Shown here: in pieces, positions 47,401 to 60,300 of the stretch
How the letters are laid out: each line of letters opens with the position of its first letter
Numbering within the stretch: position 1 is the first letter of the stretch
NCBI RefSeq assembly: GCF_032854445.1
Contig: NC_088303.1
Location: 2,179,501 to 2,243,500 of the forward strand
DNA length: 64,000 nucleotides
Reading direction: 5' to 3'
Source of the DNA: Liolophura sinensis
Lineage: Eukaryota > Mollusca > Polyplacophora > Chitonida > Chitonidae
Translations under genes and position numbers: made by a program
The notes under the pieces: model-generated
The model's input: the letters and a program-made list of their open reading frames with translations, nothing else
Databases searched by the model: none
Told to the model about the DNA's origin: nothing

Positions 47401-49642
47401 AATCAAAACTATGTGAAAAGTTTGTGCTTAAGTAATACATATAGATACTTGTGACACAAAGGCATAATTAAGGTTTTACAGAAGACGGCTTTATTTGCAA
47501 ACAATTGTCACGCTATAAAGGAAAATAAAATCACCCATTTTGACAGTTATGGCCTTCTTGTATGAAAACCTGGCATGTCACCAGGTCACTGCTAAATGTA
47601 CATGTACAATCCCATAGACAACACTTACAAAAATAGTCACCACCACGCCCCCCCCCTTCCCCTTCCCCAAGGAAAAGTGGAAAAATAGTTTTAACCATGT
47701 ATCTGAGACCAGATGTCATCTTTGAAATGAAGACCATGATGGAGGGTTGTGTAGGACCTAAATTGCAGCAGGTTATTGTTGTTTTGGAAAAGAGGGAATT
47801 GCCCCACAAGGCATGCGTACAAAACTTTAAACTCTGAAGCCCAGTGATTACCAGAAGTACACAATTAACACATACTGGTGAGTAGGAACATTAACACCTT
47901 TTCATCATGGATCATATTAAAAGCCACAATGTTCCATCAGGTTTTCAAACACAGGCTTAGCTGATTATAGGCTACCTTGTAATAATCCACTCCATATTTT
48001 AATTTTCTTTACAATACAGTTTTAATTTAAAGGATTACTTAGAGAATATCAAAATTTTATACGTTTTAGACCAACTTTAATTCACAAAATATGAATTCAA
48101 CAGCTGTGTTCTAGGTCAGTGTAACTTGGGGGACGGTTGAGTTGCTTAACAAGAGTTTAACAGCTGTCCATGATTCCTTCCTAACACATGTACACATAAA
48201 ATGTCTAAAATTCAAGGGTATTTACCCTGACACTAATCAATAACACAACATGGCTAAGTCCTAAATCACACACATAGAAACACAGTTACACATAAGCATG
48301 TATAATCTAAAACTGATCAGCCTATTGCGCTTATAGCACCATGCCGTACCTAAAGTACATAATCTATAATCATAACTACAATTCGGCACAACTATAACCA
48401 GAAAAATCTCATCTAGTCAGGTGTTCAGAACCACTGAGCTTAGCACATGGGAAACGGCATCCTCAGCCCCACCGTTTCACTGATGAATGACCCCACAAAA
48501 ACTGAGGCAACAAAAACATATTATACCAGCTTATCTAAATATATGAAACACTAATAGTTATCTCCCTTTTGTACAACAATATGAATTGATACAAAAACAT
48601 GGTTAATAAATGGAACAATCAGTGTTGTTTAGATGCAAAATCTATCAAAACAGAGAAGTCATACAGAGTATTATATACAGATTCAAGTTAAAATTGAAAT
48701 GTCTACATAATATTTGCACAAAATACTTTGTTTTGTGGTATATGTATGTACACTCAAAATTTGCCTATATTTGATTACTAAACAACTAGATATTTTTCAT
48801 GCAAAATGGTTTGGAAATGAGAACATCTCGTGAAACGTGGACAGTTGACATCTGCAGTCAAGATAATCTAGAGTGGCAGAGATCCACCAGGGAATTCTCT
48901 CGGGATATCCAGTGGTCTGCTATTCAAATATTCACAGCAATTGTTATTCGGCACTTTTCCGATTTCATGCAGACTCGCTTAAGGATTTATCAGAGAGTTT
49001 ATAAACCGTATTTAACATTATCTAGGATTCATGGAGATCACCAGTCAAGATTGTTTACGATTCATTCAGATCCATACTCAAGGTTATCTGGAATTCTAGG
49101 TGCAAATTTGGAAATTATTGAGAAATCACTGTTGACATGCAATTTTCTTTTTTCAGTAAGGGCCTGTCTGGTACATTTAACACCAGTTTGCTATCAAAAT
49201 GAATCAGTCTTCACTTAAATGTCTGCATGTGAAATGAAATTAGAAAAAATTACCAATGAAATGCTGGTTTAGATCAACTGGCTTGATTCCCTAAATCAGA
49301 AGGTTCTGTAAACTCCTATTTAGTTCATGGGAGTGCGGTTTGATACCATATTTTGTTAACGTATTGTTAACAAATTTCCACATCAGCTTAACCATCAAGA
49401 GTTGGATTTGAACACACATCACTGATAACAGTCTCATTTACTGGATAGTCCTCCACTTTCCTTCACTAGTCTGTAAATAGCCATTCCTTATAGGTTTAAA
49501 TCCAAAATCTACCTGGACCATGAAGCTGCATGAAATGGTGGCACGGGAAATGTTCCACAGACTTATCTCAGTACCTGTACCATGTCATCAAGGTGCACGC
49601 AGTTACCATCAGATTTAATCATCCATGATTGCTTCGTATTTT

Positions 49643-49795
49643 ATTTGTTTGATTGGTGTTTTACGCTGTACTCAAGAATATTTCACTTATACAATGGCCG
49701 CCAGCATTATGGTGGTGGAAACCGGGCAGCGCTCGGAGGAAACTCACGACCATCCGCAGGCTGCTGCCAGACCATCTGACTTACGGCCGGTGATT
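49643..49795 (-). mobile_element. SINE 3' part, inverted
   Basis: TTGTTTGATTGGTGTTTTAC, GCTGTACTCAAGAATATTTC, GGCCGCCAGCATTATGGTGG and AACTCACGACCATCCGCAGG are the reverse complement of the SINE tail and body. The tRNA-like head is absent. Confidence 0.85.
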
Positions 49796-49981
49796 GCCTG
49801 GTAGAAGAGGTTATCAAACACTCCCAGTCCTATTCGCTGGCACTTGTGCTAGTCAGTACATCCTAGCAATAGAAAACATAGACAATTTATATGTACACTG
49901 CTGCCCTTTGAGACCACCAGTACATACAGTTTACTATACTTCAGACCATTGTTTGATACATGGCATTATATTACCTCTCAG

Positions 49982-49982
<1 letters not shown>

Positions 49983-50013
<31 letters not shown>
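49983..50013. repeat. (TA)n microsatellite
   Basis: About 15 TA dinucleotides followed by ACACACA. Confidence 0.95.
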
Positions 50014-50021
<8 letters not shown>

Positions 50022-51124
50022 TAAAATGAAGGCGAGTGCTCTGGATTTCTCAACAACAGATAACAACAGACATTTGGGGCCCGGCTTACAAGGAGACACA
50101 TCATGAGCCTGGCGTGATGTGCATGGCAACATGCAGTTAAGAGAAACATCACCATGGTTAATGTTCTTGCCGTGAGAGCTTTGTCAGACAGGCCCACTAA
50201 TTATCAATACAGCTGTACATCTTACATGACCACACGGAGGATACATCTACAATGTACGCTACAGGTATCACCAACAGAAACCATGTAGGCTACAACTTTC
50301 TGTCAGTCATGACAATCAGCTTTCCCAGGAATTTCTTGGCTGAAAACATCAATCTGAAGTTCTAAACAGACCACTGTGGTGTTGCATCGATCTTCAGTCC
50401 CACACAGAACACTGCTGTGTTAAAGCGTGTCAATAATACCCTGATACGTCATTTTCATCTTCATACAAATCCAAATTCCAAATCTGTGGAGTTCATACAT
50501 GTACAATGTACATCAGGAAAAATCAGTCAAATAAACATACTTAACACATAAGTACAAATTGTTCCATGATATTCAACAAACTCATTTTCATAAAGGTTAC
50601 ACACATGTTGTACACTGTGACCTATTTTCTACAGAAGGAAAGTCTGGGAACACAGTTGTTTTACGGTTACATTTGATTTCATGATTCCCAAATTTAGTAT
50701 TAAAACTAGACCAAAGAAACTGATGCCATAGGACAGGTATATAACATAAAATGGCTTCTTATTATATAGCACTTGCATGTAGGTGCATACCTGAAAACTG
50801 AAAACAAATGCACAAGAAGTAATAGCTTCAACACATAACCTGTTCACCTGTAATTTTTGACCCAAAACAAAATCCATGATGAACTCCATGCATGTTCTGT
50901 TCATTCTTCTATAACTATTGCCACTATAATTTTACATTTAATTGTAACTAAAACTACTGCCACTATAATTTTACATTATTTGTAACTACCAATTCTCAAG
51001 CTGTTAACTTACTTTTTATACATCATTTTAATACATAAATTTACACATACAAATATGTGGATTTCAATGTGTACCCAAGTTGCTAATACTTCTAATGCTA
51101 GAAAGTTCTGGAATTCGAGATTTG

Positions 51125-51377
51125 TCATGACGTTTTGAATTTGGTATACTTTATCATCGTCTCTGGTGACCGATACAAGAAGATCAGTCTGGCAAAGAGG
51201 TCCTCTTCCAGCATGTAGTTTCTGCATTCTCGGACAAGGTACAGGTCAATGCAGATCTGGTAGACTTTGTCAACATAAGGCAGTTCCAAGAACATAATCC
51301 GGTCTGAGACGCCCCACACGAACACACGCACATACCGCCCAATGACAATGACAAAGGACAGATACAAACCTAGTATA
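51125..51377 (-). CDS. PIEZO: PIEZO terminal exon, distal copy (pore helix and C-terminal domain)
   Basis: Minus-strand acceptor with a strong pyrimidine tract, TTTTTCTTTCTTTCAG; 1 base plus 84 codons including TGA at 51127-51125. Encodes ILGLYLSFVIVIGRYVRVFV, DRIMFLELPYVDKVYQICID and LEEDLFARLIFLYRSPETMI, ending KYTKFKTS. It keeps the family's SPE motif and one acid after IMF (LE). Same entry phase as the proximal copy, so either can follow the cap exon in frame. Confidence 0.94.
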
Positions 51378-54300
51378 CTGAAAGAAAGAAAAAGCACAAA
51401 AAAAGTGAAATGATGAAGGTTTTAAGATGGGAGTGGATCAACTGCCTTTAACAGTCATCCAACGAGTAAATAAACCATAGTTTTAACTACATATGTGAAG
51501 ACGAGAGTTGATCTGACATGAAGCACAACAATTGCACAGACTATTGCAAATTTTTATATCTCTCCACTAAATACCGGGATTAAAAAATGGATCTGTCTTA
51601 GAAGACAGTTATAATATAAAAAAGATGCTACAAATCTGTGTACAATTTAGTCATGGATTGGTCAGACCAACTCTAGAACCTACATCTAACAAAAAATAAA
51701 ATAAAACACCCTTCAACCCAAGTCAGCACCGGCAGATTTCTCCTGACACAATACCACACACCACTGGTTAATATTTTTAGTCCTGAAATGGTTGAACCCG
51801 ATGGTTTCCCAGGTCGACGTCACCAAAATCGGCAGCAACGTATAAATCAATCAAGTTTTTTGGTGATGATGAGATCTCTGGGGAGCCGTGTGTATTGAAT
51901 CATCATAGCCGGCGAGCGATAGAGGAAGATGAGGCGTGCCAACAAATCTTCCTCCAAACGGAATTCCTTCATCTCTCGAACAAGGTACAGGTCCATACAC
52001 AGACGTAAAATACGGTCCACGAAAGGCAGTTGCAGGAACATGATGTTTTGATACAGGCCGGATGTGCCCATACGCAAAAAACGACCAATCAACAGAATGA
52101 AGGACACGTAGAGTCCAATAATGCTGTGAACAGAAACAGATAGTATGCGGGTAAAGACCTGTGCGCCCTTGTGGAGCTTGTTGTGTTAGCAGTGTTTTGT
52201 TGGCGACATGCTTGGTTAGGGACAGGCTACCATGCACAGATACATGTAGCATGATGCAACACTCAGCAAGCTTCAATTCCCGCTACCATTGGTTAGGCTT
52301 CTTCCCTAGTTATTCTAACATGGTAACGCGAGGTTACATACACAAAAATCTCATTTCTCCTGTGTTAAATATGGCCAAAATGAGACTTAAAATAAATTCA
52401 CTACCATCAGCAGTGCAACTTAATAAATATACTCTCACTCTTTTGAGTACAGTAGCAAGTTTTGAAACTACTAGACTACAATCATATTGCTCTGCTAGAT
52501 TTACCTAAAATTTCTTAAAATTATCAGTAGTGCCTTAATGTACACATGATCAAATCTGACTGGCTGAGCAGACAAATAGAAATACAAAAATGTAAAACCA
52601 TTTCCAATATTAGTGTATGTATTTGTTACTGCTGTATTACTGCATTAAAGGCTATACCAGCATTGGCAATTAACATAAAATGATCACTCTCAGATAAACA
52701 ATACCTTATCACGTTGAATGATGCAACGTCAGTAGAATTTAAATAAGTTGGATAATTACTCCCCCAACAAGATGGTTTAATTCTGTGTCAACTGTCCTGG
52801 TCGGAACCAACATTTGTGTCATGGCTTCTTTGATATGGACATGGACAATAGCCAGGTTGAGGAGAGAGTATTTATATTTATTTATTTCTTTATTAAGTTT
52901 AATGTGTATTAAGCAACCTAATCTTCTACATGTATGCTGCCAGAATGAGGCACAATGCCCAAGAAACAGGGAAAGTGTATCTATGAAACTGATGAAATGA
53001 GCTGCACATTTTTCATGTGGAGAAAAAAAAAGGACTAATGTTAGTAGCTCAGTGAAGTTTCTACTTATCATTAGAAATACATGCATGTAGGTCAAGATTA
53101 TTTCCAACAAGCTAGATCATCTAATGCAGCTTCTTTGCAATGGGTTAGATGATAGCAATGATTTCCCAAGTGAGGTTATGCAGTGCTTCCATTTGCTTCA
53201 AACAAAAGAAAAACCATCAGCAGTAAAAATGCCACATCTGAAAGAAAATCACAAGACACAAATGCAACAACAACATCAAAGATATGGAAGGCACTGGCAG
53301 AAAGAATATCTATCACACTATTTTAATTTGTTAATGTTGATACTGATATATACCAATATGAACATGAAAGTGAACACCAAATAAATGCTTGGTCACAAGG
53401 ATGAGCGCTTATAAGAAAATAAATCGTATCCGCCATTGATTACTGCAGCAAAAGTACAAAACTTGGTAGACCAAGTCTTCTGTTCTCATGAGAACAGAAA
53501 TCACAACAGAAATGCACTGTAAGAATGATGAAAGAAATAAGTGATTAAAAATATGAGCATACATACTGAACAAGGTACATGCACAGGTGATATGACAGAA
53601 AGCAATTAGTCTAGGATGCAGGTGAACAGTTCCTATGGCAACACATTGAATATGTTGGCATAAAATTTGTTCACCATACTTTTGTGTCTAAAACCAAGAA
53701 GTAGCTTGTTTTAATACTAAAGAAAAGAAATAATATGCATAAAACTATAACAGAGTTCCATGTTATCAGTAGAGAGACAAGCTGACATTTACAATGAAGC
53801 ATGCTACAGCATCTATATCCTTTGCACAACAGCATTACAGCCAGGCAGCTTTGCATACTGCAGGGGAAATCAGACGAGTAAGACATCAAGATTGTTTAAT
53901 AAAGTATCTTGCAAACAGAATCATCATTATACTTGTATCAAGCATGACAAAACTTATATATCAGAGGTGATTAAAGCACAAAAGAAAAAAGATTCTTTAA
54001 CTTGTTATTTTTATTTTTAATTTTACAACTGCAAATTCAGAAAATTTCTTATACCAGTATGAATGATTATTTTGACCTGAAGAAAAAAAGAGTGCACTGT
54101 AACACTCGCAACTTGTCATGAACATACCCGTAGCCAACCAAAGAAGCAAAGCCCGCTGGCGCCACGCGGTCGTTAAATGCTATCATCGTGATGTTGTTGT
54201 AGAAATCAGGGTTCTGTGGCTCATGGGGGTCAAATATGTCTGGACCACGTCTTTCCCTGACCTTCCACCATTCAGTTTCGTCTAACATCCCCTCAAACTG

Positions 54301-57300
54301 CCCACGCATCAACTGAATAGACACATCACTCAAGTCTGTGGTATCAAATGGAAAGAAACATCAAGAATTTTCATTTTACATCCTGTTACTCTAGAAGAAA
54401 AGAACACTCTCAAATGATGCTGAAATTCACAAAAAAAAAAAAACAAAAAAAAAAAACTGAATATTTAAAATAAATGCCCAGCCCTGGGGACTCAAAACTG
54501 TGAATAGATAGTTTAATGTCCCCTGAACCCACTGAACTAAAAAATGCTGAAAACATAATAAAACTAATATTATTTAATAATCTAACTACTCTCCTTAGGC
54601 AGGGGGCTGTAGTCGCAAGTCTACTCAACCTCTGCTGTAATGCCTGCACATGACATACGGTGACATAAACACAACCAGTTAAAATAATCCTTAGCGACCA
54701 ATGGAAATTACCGTATCATCTCTTCACGGGAAGTCGTAAACAATGCCTGACAGTTGACATCTCCAGACCTTTATAGCTTATGACAATGATATGACCGGTT
54801 GCACAGCTATTTAAGACCATGGTGTGCATGTCAGTGTGTTAAACATGGGAAAGTTCATCAGCAACTTGCCAAAGGTCACTGGTTCACATCACTCACTCTG
54901 GTTTCCTCCACTCATAAATTATTCTTGAGTGTGAGGTTCAACAACAACCAAATAAATGAATAAACCTGGAACACTCAGTTTAAATCAACTGCACAGGTGT
55001 ATAATACCACTTCTCCTAGTCTATTTCAGCTGCAGGTCTCGGGTAGAACACCATAACCAGTGTAATTATGAAGGGAAATAAATGATGGCTGAGTGAAACC
55101 CTCTCTGCAGTAAACACTTTTTCACTGAGGAAAGGCAAACAGACCCTTACCCCACCCTTTACCAACGGATTCTACATGTATCTTATTTTTAATACAGAGC
55201 ATGGCTCTGTGTTCAGGTGCTGAACTCTTAATTCCTGGCACACAATGTGCAGGTTCAGTGTAGGGAATTTCCAGATTCCTTTGCTCTCACTACAACACCT
55301 TTCTTAATCACCAGAGGTCCTACTTGCAGCCAGCAATATAAAGGGCTTGGACAGTAGAGAAAGTCAAGCTGGACAAGGAAATCAAAGAGCATGGGGGTAA
55401 ACTTGTAGCTGCTGGAGATGGTCGGGCAAACAGCCCAGGACATAGTGCAAAGTATGGCAGCTGTACACTGATGGATGTGAAGCTCACCAAAACTGTGGAC
55501 TAACAACTTGTAATGGTCAGAAAGTATACTTGTGCTTGAGGAGAAACGCTTCAAGCTTCTACTCACTCACTCACTCAGTGCTTCATCTAATGGGTGTTTA
55601 TCTAGTTGAGCATACTACTTCTTTGATACAAGAAAAAATTATGTCTTGTTCCCAGAAGCTTTGTGTATTACGTGTAAGTTAAGGTTAAGCATAATGGTGT
55701 AAGACAGTGCAGTAATCATTCTAATATTACAGGTATCTGAAGTGTCCAGCAGCACTGTCATGGAGAGGGAAGGGTTTGTACATTCCGTGAAAGCAACTGA
55801 TTTATTTATTTATTTCATTGGTTTTTTACGCATATTTATAGAATATTTCATTTGTCCGACGGCAGTCAGCAGTATGGTGGGAGGAAACCGGGCAGAGCCC
55901 GGACAAAACCCACGACCATCCGCAAGTTGCTGCCAGACCTTCCCACGTACGGCCGAAGAGGAAGCCAGCATGACCTCGACTTGAACTCACAGTGACCGCA
56001 TTGGAAAGCAATTGAGGAGAGAGGATTAGAACCGGAGAGTTTGGTAACTGACAGGCATGTTGCCATTAGAAAGCTCATGTGAGAAGAGAAAAGTCTTGTC
56101 AAGTATGGTTTGGATGTTTGGCATACTGTACAAGGCAAGTTTACCACACAGAATTTTTATAGTCCAATCAACATGCAAACTTCGTTTTATTTATTTATTT
56201 ATTTATTTTTAATGTATTTTGTTATTTGTATTGTTTGCACGATTTGTCAGTCTACTGTACTGGGTAGTGGGTATGTCTCCTCAGTATGACGCAGAGACAA
56301 ACCTGAAGCAATGCGACAAGCAGACAAAGAAGAAATGGGAGTCAATTGTCACAAAAATGTAGGTCGATGTACAAAAGCACAGACCTGTAAGATAAGCCAT
56401 GTTTTTATTATCACACAAACATAGATCAATGTACAAAAGCACAGACCTCTAAGATAAGCCATGTTTATTATCACATTTCATTATCACACAAATGTAGGTC
56501 AATGTACAAAGGCACAGACCTCTAAGATAAGCCATGTTTTTGTTATCACACAAACATAGGTCAATGTACAAAAGCACAGACCTCTAAGATAAGCCATGTT
56601 TTCATTATCACACAAATGTAGGTCAATGTACAAAGGCACAGACCTCTAAGATAAGCCATGTTTTTATTATCACACAAACGTAGGTCAATGTACAAAAGCA
56701 CAGCCCTCTAAGATAAGCCCTGTTTTTATTATCACACAAAAGTAGGTCTATGTACAAAAGCACAGCCCTCTAAGATAAGCCCTGTTTTCATTATCACACA
56801 AATGTAGGTCAATGTACAAAAGCACAGCCCTCTAAAATAAGCCATGTTTTTATTACACTGATACATTGTACAAACTACACCCTGACCAGAATGTCAGAAA
56901 AAATTCTGATTCGTTGTCTTAAAAAACAAAAAATAGCATTCTAACGCATATGCTTATGATTGATATCGAATAAAATTCAATTTACAGAGATTCAATCATT
57001 CTGCCCCTAAAATGGTGCATTTCTTTTATGAGGGTATGAACAACAGGTGAGGATTATAATGAAACATTGCCACACAGAATAATTAAGGTGTAATGCAAAA
57101 TTTGTTTATAGATCATATGTAGGTAGGAACTAGCTGGACATGTCATTCAAGCTATGTGATGTGTATGTGTTTGTTAGTTGCTGACTTTCCCCGAAGCCTG
57201 GAACAAGCTGGACACGTCATTCAAGTTATGTGATGTGTATGTGTTTGTTAGTTGCTGACTTTCCCCCACGAGGCCTGGAACTAGCTGGACATGTCATTCA

Positions 57301-60300
57301 AGCTATGTGATGTGTATGTGTTTGTTAGTTGCTGACTTTCCCCGAAGCCTGGAACTAGCTGGACATGTCATTCAAGCTATGTGATGTATATGTTTTTGTT
57401 AGTTGCTGATTCCCCCCACGAGGCCTGGAACTAGCTAGACATGTCATTCAAGCTATGTGATGTGTATGTGATGTGTATGTGATGTGGTGCATGTTCCCAG
57501 GTCGAGTCAATAAATGATTCGTTTGCACTAAGACCCATTTCTATCCAAATACCGGATATATTTGAGAGCATTAAACATGGTATTTACACCAAACCGTGTT
57601 CTATTCAACTGAACGATTGTTTGACATTGAATTCCCAAAGCAAACATTTAACTATTTCCAAATGTGGACATACCAACTGTCTTACATGTCCATCATTTGA
57701 TACATCCGCCACTTTTATTTCCTCACTGGCTGGTAAATGTCATTCTGTTAATTCCTACGTTAACTTAAGTTGTATTGCGTCCAATTGTATTTACTTGGTA
57801 ACATGCAAGATGTGTGGTCAGCAGTATGTTGGGAAGGCCACCCAGAAACTACATCTACGGGTGAACGGGCACCGTAAGTCCGTGCGCAAGAAACAATTGC
57901 TAATAGGCAAGCATTTCTCTGCCTGTGACCATGACTGGGACCATTTCAGCATTCAGATAATAGAATCGGTTTATCCATCCAGACAGATGTCGAATTTGAA
58001 CGTAAAATCCGTGACCGTGAGCTTTTCTGGATGCTAGAGATTGGTTCAGTCTTCCCATATGGGTTGAATGATAACGTTATGGGATTCGGCAATGTAACAT
58101 CTAGCCAACCATATGACTCCATCGTAACAAATTTATTCAAATACCATAAACGTAGACCTCGCAGTCATGGTAGGAGGAAGTTCAACAGAAACATGATTCA
58201 CAAACATGTTATAGTTAGCTATTTAGTAGGATTGTCGTATGACACCAATAGCATGCATGCTCTACGCACAGTATTATATGCACTGCCACTGAACTTGCTA
58301 AAACAGGTAGTTCAAGACGTATCCAATAACATACACAATTTTAATGTTCCACCTCACCTTGTACGTCTGTGTCAAGACATATCGTATTTTCGATTGTATC
58401 GCCCTGTAACTACAACTGAAACTCAACACGATCGACTCTTTCTGAAGATAAAGTAAAGTACGTAAAGTGGCCTTGATTTAATTAACATACCACGCATCTT
58501 TAATGAACCTGATGTTCGTAGTGATGTGCCTAATTATTTTAATATCCAAGAGCCACCTTGCATATCCTATGAGTATACAAAGCCTATCGCTTCCAAAATT
58601 TTCAATTATTTGGCGACGTATACTTCTTGCAGCTATACCTGTGATTGTGAATCCTCAGTTTTTACCTACGACAAATGTAAACATGTCCTGACTGGTGACC
58701 TTACTATTATTAAGAATCATGACCTAAGGAATCTCTTTGTGAGGGGTTCTAAGTATAGAGAAAAGAGTAATGTTGATATTCGATCAAACAAAAAAAATAT
58801 TATCTCGGCACTTGAGGAGTATGTTAAAAAATGGTCAAAACGGGAGAAAGTGGATTCTTTGGTACTTAACGATTGGCTTGAGATTGTCAAAAAGAAAGTT
58901 AGTTTAACTATAAACCGTCTAGGCATTGATGCTCTACCTAAAGTTAAACAGGTTCTGAAGGATCCCACTGTGCAAGAAACACTCGCTGACCTTCATAGTA
59001 AATTTGTCATCACTGTAGCAGACAAGGCTCCTAATAATGTCATCTTTATTTGCAAGAATTATTATTATCAAATTCTTGTTCAAGAGCTATGTGCATCTAC
59101 AACGACATCCACGTATTCTGCTACTACATGTACTCTGGAGGAACTATTTAACAAACACAAAACCTTTCTTAAAGAAAGGCGCATATACCTACCCGTCACA
59201 CAGAAATACCACAACTTTACTGGATTCCTAAAATGCATAAATCCCCATAAAAGGCTAGATTTATTGCAGGTTCAAGAAGCTGTACCACCAAACTCTTGTC
59301 AACTCTACTTACGAGAGCGTTACAAGAAGTGAAGTCATTTTGGAATAAGTATTGTTGTGCCACAACCAAAAATTCAGGTGTCTACTGCATGTGGATTCTT
59401 AACAACTCCAAACGTCTTACAGAAGAACTTGATGCTCACATGCATATAAAGACGTATCCACATGGGATTTCTCTACTCTCTATACTACGATTCCTCACAA
59501 AGATCTTTTTGAAAGAATATCGTCGTTAATTGTCTCGGTATTTACTAAAACAGGTCACCGTTACATTAACGTCAGAAGCAATAAGGCTTTCTTTAGTTCT
59601 ACTCTTTATAAAGGTTACCACTCATGGGATGTTACATTATTTATTGAATTACTTGAAATTCTCATTAATAACATCTATGTGAAATTCGGAGATACCATTT
59701 ACCAACACCGCATAGGTATTCCAATGGGTACCAATTGTGCGCCTCTTTTGGCAGACCTATACCTGTTTTCATATGAATACGACTATATGCAGAAATTACT
59801 TAAAAGTAATATCTTTAAAGCTCGATCCTTTTCATTTACCAAGCGGTATATTGATGATCTACTGGCGTTAAATAATCCCCATATTGCTGAAGCGATGAAG
59901 GAAATCTATTCGCCTTCATTGGATTTAAAGGAGACAACAGATAGTCCTGATGGTACATCTTATTTGGATCTATATCTGTACAAAGACGAACAAGGTCTCC
60001 TTTCACGCCGCCTTTACGACAAAAGGGATAATTTCAATTTTGATATTGTAAATTATCCTTATTTAGATAGCAATATACCAAAGGGTCCTGCATATGGCGT
60101 ATACATATCTCGCCTTGTAGCATTTGTCAGATCTTGCGTTAATTAAGATGACTTTAATCTGCGTCACAAGTTGCTAGTTCAAAAACTAGTTTGTCAAGGA
60201 TACTCCTTTAAACGCCTTCATTCTAAGTTTCTCAAATTTTACAATGAGTATAACACTCTCGTTGGCAGGTATGGACAGAGAGGTCAGAATCTCTGGCGAT

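Larger units (their letters stand above)
47490..51124 (-). other. Probable PIEZO 3' UTR and intergenic region
   Basis: 3.6 kb with no minisatellite array, unlike nearly all other non-coding DNA here. It lies downstream of the last PIEZO stop. On the minus strand an AATAAA is at 47495-47490 and ATTAAA at 51032-51027 and 50942-50937, so a short or a very long 3' UTR is possible. The plus-strand frame of 139 codons at 48799-49218 has no recognisable domain. Contains an inverted SINE (49643-49795) and (TA)n at 49983-50013. Confidence 0.4.

Noticed and set aside
48799-49218. 139-codon open frame on the plus strand
   Set aside because: No recognisable domain, no splice context, opposite to a probable PIEZO 3' UTR. 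Composition does not resemble the neighbouring genes.
50629-51227. A third PIEZO terminal exon further downstream
   Set aside because: Minus-strand frames here lack the IMF, YLVRE and LYRSP signatures; 51009-51227 is an out-of-frame reading of the distal exon and its 3' flank.
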